NCBI GenBank assembly: GCA_016647705.1
Contig: CM028338.1
Span: forward strand, 17,691,577 to 17,755,576
DNA length: 64,000 nt
From: Eucommia ulmoides
Taxonomy: Eukaryota; Streptophyta; Magnoliopsida; Garryales; Eucommiaceae
Direction of reading: 5' to 3'
Below the pieces are notes generated by a model. The model ran no database searches, was not told the origin of the DNA, and saw only the letters and a list, made by a program, of their open reading frames with translations. A program made the translations under genes and the position numbers. Shown piece after piece: positions 23,638 through 35,739 of this stretch (position 1 is the first letter of the stretch; every line of letters starts with the position of its first letter).

Positions 23638-24202
23638 CAATTTAAAAAAATATAGAAACAAAAATGGCAACTCCTAGATCACTTTTGTGTAAGTTTTAAT
23701 CCTACTAATTTCAGAAGTTAAATTAAACAGAATTTAAATAAATTATTTTGAATAGAAAGAACTAAATAATAAAAAGTCTTTTATATATTTGTTTTTCATT
23801 TACCTTTTTAGTTCTGTCAAAGAGGCGGTCACAATTCCATAAGTCGTGCTTGCCACGCGCTTCTAGCTGGCTTGAGCTTGGCGGTGATGCTTGTAGTTGG
23901 TGCCTCGTTGTCCAGTGGCCAAGCTAATGGGGACTCTCCCAATTTCCATGGTTTCTGGAATAAAATTCAAATGAAAAATAATTGTTTTCACTTTCGAGTA
24001 ATATTTTGCGTAGATAAAAATAAATACCCATTAAAGCTAAACCATAATACTTGCCTACTTGGAAGTAAATAACACCACTTACCCAAATTATTCACCAAAA
24101 ATATAAAACCACCCATATAATTTCCAAAATTTATTTATGCTACAAGAATTATAAAGAAGAGATGTACCATTAAAATTTGGATTTCTACGGAAGAAAAAAA
24201 AG
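23638..24202. other. Unassigned sequence
   Basis: AT-rich except for 23820-23960, which is GC-richer ('gtcgtgcttgccacgcgcttctagc') and holds a 66-codon frame at 23872-24072. It could be an old coding fragment, but I recognise no family and see no splice context. Confidence 0.4.
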
Positions 24203-24205
24203 TAA

Positions 24206-25268
24206 GGTAGTGTTTGGGTAGAGGATTTTGAAGAGGGATTTCAATTGGTTAGAAGATTTTAAAATCCTCTTTTGGCAAATCTCTTATTTGGATTTTAGGA
24301 GGGAGAGATTTGTCAAATCTTTCAAACTTAAAAAAGTAGTGAAAGGAAGGATTTCAAAATACTTTTGGGAGATGTTGAATTTGTCAAATCCTTCAAAGAG
24401 AGAATTTCACAACTTCTCCTTCGCGACTGACCTAAGCTCTCCATCTGCTTCTTCTCATCAACACTGACCTAAGCTCTCCATGTTCTTTTCCATCGTCGTC
24501 GTCGTCGATCGTTCATCGTGATCTATCGTTCATCGTTCGATTTCGCAAATCGAGACCTAGATTCGTCAATTCGTTCGTCATCTACCTCATTCTTCGTCAA
24601 TCTCCTTCATCAACAACAATTTAGGTGCAGGGCCATTGTCGATTTCATAAATCGAGACTTAGATCGTCGATTTCTTCTTCGTCCACCTCCTTCGTCAGCG
24701 TCCACCTCCTTCTTTGTCGGCTGCAATTTCACAAATTTGAGACCTCTTCGTTTTGGCTTTTGTTCTTCAGATTTCCTTTTATTTTTAAATGGATTTCTTT
24801 TTCGTTTTGCAATTAGTGTTCTTGAGATTAGGGTTTCAATTGGGCTTGCTATTAGTGTTGCGATTCGTTTTCGTCTTCACTGCCGACGCCTCCTTCAAGA
24901 CACCGCCGACGTTCAAGCTCTGTTTTTTTTTTTCTTTTTTTTTTTAATGTTCCCACAAGTGGGGTTAAAAAAAAAAAATCTTTGGCCATTTGTTTTTGAA
25001 GTTTATGTTTTAGTTCTAATAAAATTGTTCTTTCTATTTTGTTCTCATAAATTTGTTGTTGAAATTTGGGATTAGAAAAAATGTTGTTTACAAACACTTT
25101 ACCTATCCAAATAAGTTAATTGTAAATTACACGTTCAAATATTTCAATTCAAATAATTATCCAAACAAGATATTTGTGAAATAAAGAGATTTCGAAATCT
25201 AGGATTTTAAAATCCCTTTCATTTCATAAACCCCTTGAATTTGTCAAATCTTTTACCCAAACGAAAGC
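24206..25268. mobile_element. Harbinger-like non-autonomous DNA element, 1,063 bp
   Basis: Ends GGTAGTGTTTGGGTAGA and, reversed, GCTTTCGTTTGGGTAAA share GTTTGGGTA, with sub-terminal 'gattt.gacaaatc' words on both sides. The flanks are TAA (24203-24205 and 25269-25271). The centre is pyrimidine-rich on the + strand ('catcgtcgtcgtcgtcgatcg', 'cacctccttcgtcagcg'), much as the centre of the element at 3494-4515 is purine-rich. The long frames at 24518-25075 are low-complexity products of this bias. No transposase remains. Confidence 0.75.
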
Positions 25269-25271
25269 TAA

Positions 25272-25504
25272 GTGTAATTTTGCTCAACAAGTATTCATTG
25301 TAATTCTAATATCATCTTATTACAAAATTTTGTATAGATTTGAAATAAAAATATAAAGTATAAAAAACTAGTAAACATGGAGTTCTTCATCTCGTAATTA
25401 ATAATAGAAAAAAAATTACTGAAATATAAATGGGCTTAGAAGAATTCCCAAACTCACATAAGCATAAATTGGGAGTGGTACTCTTGGTTTTACTTTAAGT
25501 GGTA
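25272..25504. other. Unassigned AT-rich spacer
   Basis: A short stretch between the Harbinger-like element and the palindromic element, with nothing recognised. Confidence 0.5.
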
Positions 25505-26939
25505 GTGTCACTCCCGATTAAATCACAAATAAAAAAAAATCAAATTTAAGATTTTTTTTTTTTTTTTCCCCTTATAGCAGGAGGTATAACCTCCGGCTCT
25601 CCCCCTTTCAAAATTCTCTACTAAAGTGAATGACAATTATTTAGGTAAAGCGTTATTGTTACTTCGCATTTAATTATTCATGAAAATAAAAGTAATTTTT
25701 AGCTATTAAAGTTTGCCACTTAATTATCATAATTTTCCTGAATAATTTTATATTTTCATATTCAGGAAACTAAGAATTTTAAATTATTTGCTGAATAAAA
25801 ATTACTCCCAAGTGGCAAACATTAATAGCTATCCAATTATTAAAAACAAATGTCATTTAATGGCATGTCAATTGGTGCACAATAAAAATGAAAAAAATAA
25901 AAAGATAACATTAATTATTTTTTATTAAAAAATATTTCTTTAATATTATTTGGTTAAACAAATTGTAAAACAGGTAGAAAGTAAGATTCATGATTGGTTA
26001 GGATAAAATATAAAAGGTTGTAAAATAATTTATTTGTCCAATTTCTTATTTTATACATGTTAATTACACAAATAATAAATAAGTTTTATTATTAAAAAAA
26101 AAAAAAAAAAAAAGGACATTAAAATTATAGTTATATTTTTTATGATAAAATTTATTTATTTGATAAATAAAAAAGAATACATGATAAAAAATTATTTGAT
26201 AATTAAAAAATTTATGATAAAAAATAAATAATTTTTATCACAAAAATTATAAAAAAAAAAATAGAATTTTAGTGTCCTTTTTTAATTATATAAAAGTAAT
26301 AAAAAAATATATAACTATAATTTTAGTGTTCTTTTTTATAATAAAAATTATTTATCATTTGAGTAATATAGGTGGATAAAATAAGAAATTAGATAAGTAA
26401 ATTATTTACATCCTTTTATATTTTTATCTAACACGAATCTTATGTTTTACTCGTTTTCAAATATTTTTTTTTTACCAAATAATAATTAAAAAAAAATATT
26501 TGTTTATAAAAAATAATAAATATTATCTTTTTATTTTTTTTGTTTTTTTTCGTGCACCAATTGACATGCTATTAAATGACATATTTTATTAATTATTGGA
26601 TAGCTACTAAAGTTTGTCACTTAAGAGTAACTTTTATTCAAGAAATAATTTAAAACTCTTAGTTCCCAAATATAAAAATATAAAATTATTCAGGAAAATC
26701 ATGATAATTAAATGGCAAACTTTAATGGATAAAAATTACTCTACTTTCATGAATAATTAAATGCAAAACAACAATTACTCTTCACCTAAATAATTCTTAT
26801 TCGCTTCACTGAAGAGTTTTGAAAGGGGTTAGCCGGAGGTTATACCTCTAGCTATAAGGAAAATAATAAAGCAAGTCATAGAACCGGGCGCAACCCCCAG
26901 TTCAATTTTTTTTTATTTGCGGATTAACCGGGAATGTTA
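25505..26939. mobile_element. Giant palindromic (fold-back) element, ~1.43 kb
   Basis: The left half is an imperfect reverse complement of the right half over almost the whole length. Paired landmarks are 'cactcccgattaa' with 'ttaaccgggaatg', 'ggaggtataacctccggct' with 'agccggaggttatacctct', 'gtttgccacttaattatca' with 'tgataattaaatggcaaac', 'tgtcaattggtgcac' with 'gtgcaccaattgaca', and 'ggacattaaaattatag' with 'ctataattttagtgttc'. The centre near 26200-26240 is AT-rich. It could be a MITE-like fold-back element or two copies inserted head-to-head. I could not fix a target duplication because a Tat LTR begins two bases to the right. Confidence 0.8.
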
Positions 26940-26941
26940 TT

Positions 26942-27595
26942 TGATGTTTCAAAAAATTCTTAGCACGTGTGATCATCTTCTCACATGACAAAAATCTCTT
27001 CAACTTCACATTTCAACCTGCAAAACCGATTAGTTCTAAAGAGAGACACCGATGTGATGTCGGCTAAAAAACCTCTAGCGTAAGAATAAGCTAATATGAT
27101 TATGAAGAAAGCTAAAGCACTTGAATTAGTCGTAAAAATATAACAACGATACATTACCTTTATATAGGCTTAGCAGATCTTTGTCTTTTCATTGGTGAGG
27201 TCGTCCATTACGAGATCTCCTCCCTAACGACATGGGATATAACCACGATCTTCTACATTAAACCAGGAGAAAATCTCTGTAACGTTACTCTCATCAAATA
27301 TGGTAATCATAGTCGGTTGGTTGTAACGTTCCTCACACATAGGGAACGTTAGAAATCATAGGCTAACTTTTTCTTGGCCTTTGTCATTGTGGGTTCTAAT
27401 TATCCATTATTGGGCCTGCTTATGAGGCTTGTTTCATTTGAGTTCTAGACCTCTACAGCCTTTTTCCCGATGGGCTTGAGGCGCTCAGCCCAGATCACAT
27501 GTTGGATTATATTTTCGAGTCAGATCATTGACTCGATCTGACCCACTTAGGCTCTCATACATTTTACAATTGTGAGCGGGAATTTTTCCATATCA
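26942..27595 (-). repeat. 3' LTR of the Tat element
   Basis: On the + strand it reads TGATGTTTCAAAAAATTC to TTCCATATCA. It has the same length as the 5' LTR. The minus-strand word CCTATATAAAGG (from + 27152-27163) is a TATA-box candidate present in both LTRs. A polypurine tract AGGAGGACAAA (minus, + 27596-27606) directly precedes it in the element's orientation. Confidence 0.88.
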
Positions 27596-27659
27596 TTTGT
27601 CCTCCTGACTTTCGTGACAATTCAAAGATGAGAGACGAAAGATCACCTCTCATGTTCAT

Positions 27660-29755
27660 GTAAGTTTTTGTCTTCCTCCAATCTTTTGATTGTTGTTGTT
27701 TATTCGCATCCCTATTTCGATTTTTGTTGTTATGTTTGTGATGTCGTTAAGTCAATCAAACAGTCTAGCTGAGGCTGGTCGAATCTCCTTGCGGAGCAGT
27801 CGACGACAGCCTAAGCTCTTCAATTTACAAGTCCCTCAGTTATAACGCCAAATATGATGAAATATGCCTCTTTATATTGATGTTTCAATACGGATTCACA
27901 CTTCTTTTTTCCCCTTTCCTTCATAATCTTTTTCGTCAACTAGAAATTACTCCTACTCAGTTAACCCCCAATGGATTCCGTCAGATCATATGAGTCATTG
28001 CTTTCTCTTGTGTAAATAATGTCCTTCTAGGAGTATAAGTTCCCTCAAATTTCTTTATGATATTGGGAGATTTTATTATTCCTTCCCTAAGAGGTTCTTC
28101 TTCCTTACTGACCTTCATGAGAAGAGATTGGCAAAGGTAGTACCTCTTCTTCAAGGATAATTGGGAATTTTCTCCTGAAGAAATAGGACAACCTTCAATT
28201 GTGTTGAGACATTTCAACTCCCCGAGTAATTTTATTTACTTATACTTTCTTTGCAATTCAAATTTAGGAATCTTGCAACAATAGTCTTGATACCTTCTTG
28301 GGTTATCTGATATAGGTGGAGGAGCCTGCAAAAGTCTTGGACTTACTACTAAGGTTGAGGAAGAGCTAAAAATGCTGTTGGTCCTAGCTAAATGGTCCTG
28401 CAAGGTTTTCGTTTACCACCCTTTCGATCAACCAGCAATGGATGCATCCCAGTTCAACCAATTGGAAGAACTGCAAAATTGAGAAGAAAATGAAGAGATC
28501 TGCAAAGAAGTCCTCCAGGCCATCAGGGCAATCATCAACTCAACTTGTTTCCTCTGTCGCTACCAAGTCTGTAGTTCAACTTGTTGTTCATCCACATGTT
28601 CAAGTAGCAACCAATCCCAAAGTTCATCCTACTGCACAACAATCAGCTCCTCATATCTATCCTATTTTTCATGCGGGTTCTAAGTCCAATAATGATTATC
28701 CGCCCTTGAGCATGAGCAAACGTGGGGTTATTTCTGTATCTATTCCCTCAGCCTAGGTCCCTGTTCCCACAGAGATCAAGGGGCTGGAACTTGCCACTCG
28801 TGCAGACAGCATTCTTATTAATCGTGTTGTTGTTGAGCCTACCTCTGCAAGTCGTCAGCCTCCTCCTACAACAACTGCTTCCAGCCTAGGGGCTTCAAGC
28901 AGCAATGGCATGTCACAACAACATATGTGCCAATTGATAAAGGAAGTTAGGCATTTAGTCCATGGTCGCCAAAAGATCTTTAACAACGCGATCAGGGTCT
29001 TATATGAGGAGTCCTGGAGTAAGGGTTAGGAAAAGATTAGAGGATGTAGCAAGGCCTAACTCTTAGGATCCTCATTTGTGCACTCATCTCGGTAATCGTC
29101 CTGATGTTTAATAAGTGTTAGACTTCCTGAATTGTTTATATTAGTCTCTGATTAACTGCTCTTGTATTGCAGGGCACCCATGTGTCTTTTGCGCTGACTG
29201 GAAATTCTAATGACGTAAGTGACTTAGACACTCAGCTCATGCACCAATTGACTGAGCCCAATCGCCTGCTCTCTTCATTGGTTTGCCTATTTAAAGTCAA
29301 ATCATGCATTGATATTTCACACAAGACCAAACGCTTTCACTTTCTCTATTTTGTATTGTTACAGAGTTTCTTCTTTCTCTTCTCTTTTCCATCCCTTTAT
29401 AACCATGTCGTGGTCATCCTCATCCTCCTTTGAGGCAATTCAAGTTGAGAGGCAAGGAGAGATTAAGCTGGGTGAAAACTTTCGTACCTTGATGACGAAG
29501 GCAAAAACCCTTACTGACGAGCACCCTTATCTTAGAGCATTGGATGATGTTTGTGCCATCTTCAGTGCTATAGGGGCGGCTCATTTTCATGCCATCTCAC
29601 AACTTCATAAACTCAGAGAGCAGTTGAAGAAATCAGAGGGAGAGATGCATAAAATGTTTGCTAATTTGTACTTCCGTAAGCAGTACACCGATTCCATGAA
29701 AGAGAAGTGCGACAAGCTCTGGGAGAAGAATGAGGAGAAGAAAACCAAAATCTAA
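27660..29755 (+). pseudogene. Antisense extra ORF (aORF) of the Tat element, broken
   Basis: Located between pol and the 3' LTR but on the opposite strand, where Tat elements such as Grande and Retand carry an extra gene. Across shifting frames the + strand encodes 'QLTPNGFRQII' (about 27957), 'FFMILGDFIIPSLRG' (about 28051), 'RDWQR' and 'FFKDNWEFSPEEIGQPS' (about 28127-28200). This resembles the transposase-like/plant transposon proteins encoded by such aORFs. The last open part, 29309-29755, ends with a lysine- and glutamate-rich likely coiled coil ('KLREQLKKSEGEMHKMF'). An intermediate frame at 28442-28756 probably reads a wrong register. Multiple stops and at least three frameshifts disable it. 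The function of aORF proteins is not established. Confidence 0.6.
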
Positions 29756-30479
29756 GAGTTGATCTGTAAGATTAACCGGTATGAAGAGCATGATTTCTAC
29801 CATTCTTATTCGGACTCTAAAGGTTTTAGGTTTCCCTCCTTCTCATGGGTCGGAATGACACCACCCAATCCGCCCTAATTTCGCAGAAGAAGTTTCAGAC
29901 TTCTTTTTTTTATCTTAAAGTTAACACTATTCTTTTTTCTTCTTTTTTGTATGACGAACAATCTTCTGTTCTATCTCTCATTTTTTCTTTGTTTTGTAAT
30001 GATATACCCCCATTTTCTTTTTGTTAATATAAAAGATATGTTTTGATATCTGTGTGTTTATTTGTTCTTCCTTTGTGTTGTTCGTTTGTTCCTCTCCTGT
30101 TTGCCTTCCTTCATAACTTGGTTAGTATACTAAGCTAGTTATGAACTAATTTATGTTTTTGGCAATAAATAAAACATTTGAACACGAACATAATCACAGT
30201 AAGTAAAGTCACAAAATGAAGTTAAATTAGATTTTACCATAACAGGAATCCTTCTAATGATAATTTCTTTTTCATCTTGTTCTATAACATCCTTCTCAAG
30301 ATATTGTGCAGTCTCAAGATATTGTCCAGTCTTAAATGTCTTGAGAAAACTTTGTTTGCAAAAGTTGATGAAGAAAACTTTGTTTATTTGCTTTATTCAA
30401 TGAATGTCTCACATAAGAGAAAAAAAAAAAAATCAAAGATCAATTAAAAAAAACATCAAATGTAGGAAGATAAGAAATC
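29756..30479. other. Untranslated part between aORF and pol
   Basis: T-rich on the + strand after 29880, with 'tttgttaatataaaagata' near 30021 that could be the aORF 3' end region. No further coding content. Confidence 0.45.
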
Positions 30480-31800
30480 TCAAACTAAGTACTTTCATAA
30501 GTGAGAGATGTTCCAAGGTCTTGGGATTGCTACGCCATCTAGATCTTCCGACCAGTAAGTCTCTAGCCTGTTTACTCTAGTTACTCGATAGAGGCCTTCC
30601 TAGTTAGGGGCTAGTTTTCCCAAACAAGCCTCTGGGCAATGCGACATTACTCTTCTAAGTAACAGATCTCGAACTACAAAGTGTATTGGACGTACTATAT
30701 GGTTGAACATCCTTACCACTCTTGACTTATAAGCACTCATCTTCATTGCTACCTTATCACGTCTCTCTTCTAGCTGGTTCACTCTTATTGTATAGATTTT
30801 TCATTATCCACAAGGTTGATTGTGCCATCTCTTCTTAATGGAAACCCAATCTCCACTAGAACAACAACTTCAATTCCATAAGTCATGGAGAAGGGTGTTT
30901 CCCCTGTGATAGATGTTGGTGTGGTCCAATAATCCCACAATACTCCTGGTAGTTTCTCCACCCACTTGCTTTTGGCGTCGTCCAGTTGTTTCTTGAGTAC
31001 TTCCTTAATGGACAGTTCGTCACCTCAGCTTGTCCATTGGCTTGTGGATACGCTGGGCTAGACGTACGGTGCCGTATTTTCAATTCGTTGTACATCCATG
31101 CAACTTTACCGTTGATGAATGATGTTATGTTATCAGATATGAGTATCGCAGGAATGTTGAAACGGTAAATCACATTCTTCCAAAGAAAGTTATTCACTTT
31201 ATTTTCACCTACTGTTACGAAGGCTTCAGCTTCATCCTACTTGGTGAAGTAGTCAATTACCACTAGTAAGTATTTCTTATTCCCTGGCGCTGTAGTGAAT
31301 GACCCTCACACAACCATTCCTTATTGAGCAAACTGCCATGGGCTGGTTATCGGTGTCTGTTGTTGAGTTGGGACTTTGATATCATTGGAGAACTGTTGGC
31401 ACTTGTTGCATTTCTTGATGTATTCTTGCGCATCGATGTGTATTGTTGGCCAGTAGTAGACAATTCTTAGTACTTTGTGTACCAAGGCTCTTCCTCCTTG
31501 ATGATTTTTACAAACTCCTTCATGGATCTCTTGTAGGACATAGGTGGCTTCATTTGGTCCTAAACAAAGTAATAAAGGTTGGGAAAATGATCTCCTATAC
31601 AGTTTATCATTGGTCACTACATACCTTAAAATTTTGTATACGATCTTTCTAGCATATTCCTTGTCGCCTGGCAGAATCCCTTCCTTTAGATACTGAACGA
31701 AAAGTGTTCTTCAATCTTCTTCCTGATCCAGCATGCCGATGCATGTGCAAAGGTTCGTTGGGGATGCTATGGATGGTTGCTCAAGAAATTCCACTAGTTC
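30480..31800 (-). pseudogene. Tat integrase (broken)
   Basis: Integrases insert the reverse-transcribed DNA into the genome. The zinc-binding HHCC part is at 31380-31530: 'IHEGVCKNH' then 'CNKCQQF'. The catalytic core continues leftwards: 'LLVVIDYFTK' (first D), 'LISDNITSF' (second D) near 31135 and 'PQANGQAEVTN' (E) near 31030, so all three acidic residues survive. The C-terminal part (30530-30782) reads 'LEERRDKVAMKM', 'VVRDLLLRRV' and 'GKLAPNWEG', the usual end of Tat pol. In-frame stops occur (for example after 'WQFAQ' and within 'FTK*DEAE') and there are frameshifts in the 30780-30890 region. It is recognisable but non-functional. Confidence 0.8.
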
Positions 31801-33480
31801 AGACCGTTAATCAAATCCAAATGAAGAAGCTAGTAATGACAGTGCATCTGCCTTCTCATTTTCAGCTCTTGGAACAGCTTCAAGTTTGCAGCTATGAAGT
31901 AAGGAGATTATCTCATTCACTTTCTCCAAATAAAGGCGTAACATTTCTTCATTCACAGTGTACACTCCATTTATCTGGTTGACCGCTAGTTGGGAGTCTA
32001 ATCTCACCTCCAAATTCTGGGCTCCTAATTATTTGGTGAGAGTCATCCTACTGATTACCGCTTCATATTTTGCTTTGTTATTTGAAGTCTGAAAACTAAG
32101 TTGCACTTCTCTTTCGAGCTAATCCCCTTTAGGTGTTTCTAAGACTATGCCTACGTCACAACCCTTCATGTTTGAGGGTCCATCTACCCACAACTTCCAC
32201 GGTGTGGATGACTGATCAGGGCACTCCCCATCTTCCATTATAATTTCTCCTAGATGAGTCAGCTTAACAATAAAGTCTATCAGGGCTTTCCCTTTAATTG
32301 TAGTTCTGGGCTTGTACTTAATAAAAAAACTCACCAAACTCTATTGTACACTTTATGAGATGTCAAGAAGTCTCTAGTCTGTGCATCAGTACTCTGAGGG
32401 TGTAAAAGGTCAGCATGTTGATCTCATGTGCTTCAAAATACGATCTGAGCTTCCGTGTTGAAGTCACCAGATCTAGGGCGAGCTTTTCGAGTTTAGTATA
32501 ACAAGTCTCTACTAGAACTAATGACTTGTTGATGTAATAAACTGGCCTTTACCCTCTTATGTGATCTTTCACTAGTGTTGCACTTACTGCAACTAAGGTC
32601 ACCGCCAAGTATAGATAGAGCTCATCCCCTTGGTTTACTTTACCTAGTGTTTTAACTGAGGCCAATTATTCCTTGATGGACTACAGTGCTCGTTCATAGT
32701 CCTTATCCCACTGAAAATTTTTGCTCCTCTTTAAGATTTTGAAGAAAGGGGCACACCTATCAGTAAATTTGGAAATAAATCTATTTAGGGCAGCCAACCT
32801 TCCTGTCAACACTTGGACTTCTCTTATGGTTGTAGGGGACTTTATATTTCAGACAACTTCTATCTGCCCTAAATCCACTATGATTCCTGATTGGTTCACC
32901 ATGAAGCCTAGAAACTTGCCAGATGCGACACCGGAAGCTCATTTTTCTGGGTTCAACTTCATATTAAACTTCCTCAATATAGTAAAAGCTTCTTCCAAAT
33001 ATGCTAGGTTGTCCTCATTTTTAGAGTTTTTGACCAGTTTGTCGTCTATGTAGACCTTCATTGTTGTTCCTATTTAATCTTGGAACATAAGGTTCACCAG
33101 TCGTTGATAGGTTGCTCATGCATTTCTCAAGCCAAATGGCATTACTTTGTAGCAGTAAGTACCCCTTAGAGTGATAAAAGTTGTGTCTTCTTCATCTTTT
33201 TTATCTATATAGAATTGATTATAACCTGAGTATGTATCCATCATAGTCAGCCGTTGATACCCTGCTGCTGCATCCACCATCTGGTCTATCATTGGCGTTG
33301 GGTAGCAGTCCTTTAGGTATACCTGATTGAGGTTAGTGAAGTCCATGAACGTTCTCCCTTCCCATTCTTTTTCTTGACAAACACTGGGTTGGCCAACCAT
33401 TTTGGGTATATCACTTCTCTTATGTGGCCAATTGAAAGCAACCTCTTCACCTCAATTCGATCACCTCTTCCTTTTCAGGA
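31801..33480 (-). pseudogene. Tat reverse transcriptase and RNase H (broken)
   Basis: The reverse transcriptase fingers/palm region is open at 33116-33400: 'FMDFTNLNQ', 'CYPTPMIDQ', 'TMMDTYSGYNQ' and 'VMPFGLRNA' follow the family order. The catalytic motif 'VYIDDKLV' is at about 33029-33055, with the connection 'GFMVNQSGI' near 32870. The tether RNase H follows, and the additional Tat-type RNase H appears as 'LWVDGPSNMKGCDVGIVLETP' (in part) at 32119-32337 and 'VRLDSQLAVNQINGVY' with 'RAENEKADALS' at 31807-32013. Stops interrupt it about ten times. Integrase lies downstream, so this is a retrotransposon and not a pararetrovirus. Confidence 0.82.
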
Positions 33481-34340
33481 CTGAATGTCCTCCTCTTCTG
33501 CCTGACCAGTAGGTAAGACCTGGAAATGTCATGCCGATGGACTGCCACATCAGGGATGATGCACTTCATGTCTTCTGGAGACTAGGTAAAGATGTCCAAA
33601 TTTTCTTTTAAAAACTTCTTGATCTCCTCTGCCTCAGTCTAGCTTAGGGATACCTCTTTCATTAACTTTTGATCTCCTTTTTTGAAAGTGACATCTTGTA
33701 CTTGTTTAGTAGATTGGAGAACACTGGGGTGTTCTCTAAAATCATCGATCTCATGAGCTGAGTTGTTCAATGGAGCTTCTTCCTACTTCGGCTTTAATTT
33801 CTATAAGGTCCTCATCTTTCCCTTCATAGCTATTGCGAAGCACTACCCTTGATGCCACCTAGTCCCCACGTATCACTGCCACTGAGCCATTATTTGCATA
33901 CTAGATGCATTAGTAGTATGTTGACGCCACTGCCTTCATTGCATGCAGCCATAGTAATCCCAATATTGCATTATAAGAAGATGAAGAGTCCATCACCATG
34001 AACTCTGTGGCCTTTGTGTATCCACTCTCCTCCTTGTTTGTTGTGACTGATAAAGTGGTAGTTCCTCTATGAGAGCTAAGGTCTCCATTAAAACCTACCA
34101 TAACAATCTGAGTCAAGCAAACATCTTAGGTGAGCATTCTCATCTGCTTCAGCATGTCCACAAAAATAATGTTAGCAAAACTGCCTGTATCAACCAAGAT
34201 TCATCTTACCTCGAAACTAGAGATCCAGAGGGTGATGGCTAAGGCATTTTCATGGGGTTGCACTATCTCCTTGAAATCCTCATCAGAGAAAGTGATTACT
34301 GGTCCTGGCTTCACAATTATTGACATTGCTTCTCTATAGC
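33481..34340 (-). pseudogene. Tat protease region (broken)
   Basis: The aspartic-protease active site is visible as 'ILVDTGSFANIIF' (D-T-G) near 34165-34200, preceded by 'FSDEDFKEIVQPHENAL' and followed after a stop by 'VMDSSSSYNAILGLLWLHAMKA' (shortened), the flap/second half typical of Tat polyproteins. From 33910 to 33480 the linker to reverse transcriptase is shattered by stops. The frame begins directly at the inserted LTR at 34344, so the gag-protease junction is missing. Confidence 0.75.
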
Positions 34341-34343
34341 AGC

Positions 34344-35697
34344 TGATAGGTGTGATCTACCAATATATTTTCAAACCGAATTAAGTTAGTTTTCGTGCGT
34401 TTATGTAGTATTTTATTACGTTTTAATTAGTTTTTATCTTTTTGTATTAAATCAGGTGTAAGGGATAAAAAGATAGGAAACTGGAGCAAAAACAATAAGA
34501 TTGAACCAAAAAGCGGTCAAAGTTACGGTGGATAAATAAGCTCGGAGGCAAAAATTGTGAAACAGGCCCACCGCCTAGGCTTCCAGACCATGGCCTAGAA
34601 GCTGAGAATGACCAAAGGCTACTGACAGCCCACCGCTTAGGTGGTGAATTCCTCCGCCTAGGCAGAAACGCAATAGAAATATTTCCAAGTCCACCGTCTA
34701 CTTCTTCGCCTATAAGTACCATTTTCTCTCCCCCTCCTTGTGATCCCCCTATCCATTTGGGAACCTTAAGCTATATTTAGGCTAGAGTTTAGGAGTTTTA
34801 GAGGTAGAGCTCACATCTCGAAGTGGAGAAGATGACAAATTGATCGTTAAGCATTCTTAGCGGTTTATCTTCGGACAAGGCTAAGTTCTTCGATTATTTT
34901 TCCTTATTTATTTATCTTAGGATCATGTGAGCATGTTCAGCTCGTTATTTCATTGTTTATGTGGTTATGACCACAAGTTAAATATGGATTGTAGTAGGGA
35001 TTAATAATAAATTTATAAATACGTTGTTTGGATGATTTCAGTGTTTCGTTTGTGATTGTTCTTCGTAGTTTGATAGTATTTATCATATTTTTTGTTTATT
35101 ATGCTTAGTTAGATAAATGGAGAATACGGGATTTTGATAAACCCCGGATTCGGATTAGGGTAAACAAATGTCACTATTCTATAACCCGATCGGGGTTTGA
35201 ATCGTAGACAACCGATGACGTTGGAGGCAAGACTCACGTGACCTAGGGTCATTAAGACGTTGAGGGGGACTTCTTCATTGACTCAAAGTTGCATTATATC
35301 CCTCGCCTTACACTCGGGAGAGGTGGGGAGGGAGTTTTAGAACGGATATTGTCGATAGGGTAAATACAACGTACGATCCAATGACCCGGTCGGGATTGGA
35401 TTGTGTACAATCAATGATGCTGGGCGAGACTCACGTGACCTAGGGTTGTTAAGACATTGAAGAGGACTTTTTCGTTGACTGGAAATCATGTATTCCCCCG
35501 TCTTACACTCGAGAAAGGTGGCGATGGAGTTTACGTACTGAGGTTGTCAAATAGGTTGAACACTGTGTGAGTAAATTAAAATCGAACACGTATTTGTAAA
35601 CACGTTAATCCCTAGGCAATTCTTCACCCTAAAATATATTAGCATATTAGTGTAGTTAATTTAGGTTATATTAGTATTAGTTTAATTAATTAAATAC
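34344..35697 (+). mobile_element. Athila/TR-GAG-type LTR fragment inserted in the Tat element
   Basis: Starts TGATAGGTGTGATCTACC, identical in wording to the + oriented copy at 54136. It continues through 'cccaccgcctaggc', 'tataagtaccattttc', 'cttatctta.gatcatgtgagc' and two 'gactcacgtgacctaggg' blocks. It stops near 35697 ('taattaattaaatact'), where the 54136 copy goes on for about 200 bp, so its 3' end is missing. What follows is Tat gag, so a deletion has removed both the LTR end and most of gag. Confidence 0.8.
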
Positions 35698-35739
35698 TGC
35701 TAATGTGAATCAACAGTTTTAGTTCTGCTAAACACCCTT

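Noticed and set aside
24518..25075. 185-codon + strand frame
   Set aside because: Low-complexity S/R/F-rich translation of a pyrimidine-rich DNA-element core.
28442..28756. Separate + strand gene upstream of the aORF end
   Set aside because: Its translation is S/K/V-rich and seems to be a shifted register of the aORF. Kept as part of the broken aORF.
33116..33400. Reverse transcriptase of an endogenous pararetrovirus
   Set aside because: It is followed by RNase H and a DDE integrase and flanked by LTRs and a PBS, which identifies an LTR retrotransposon.
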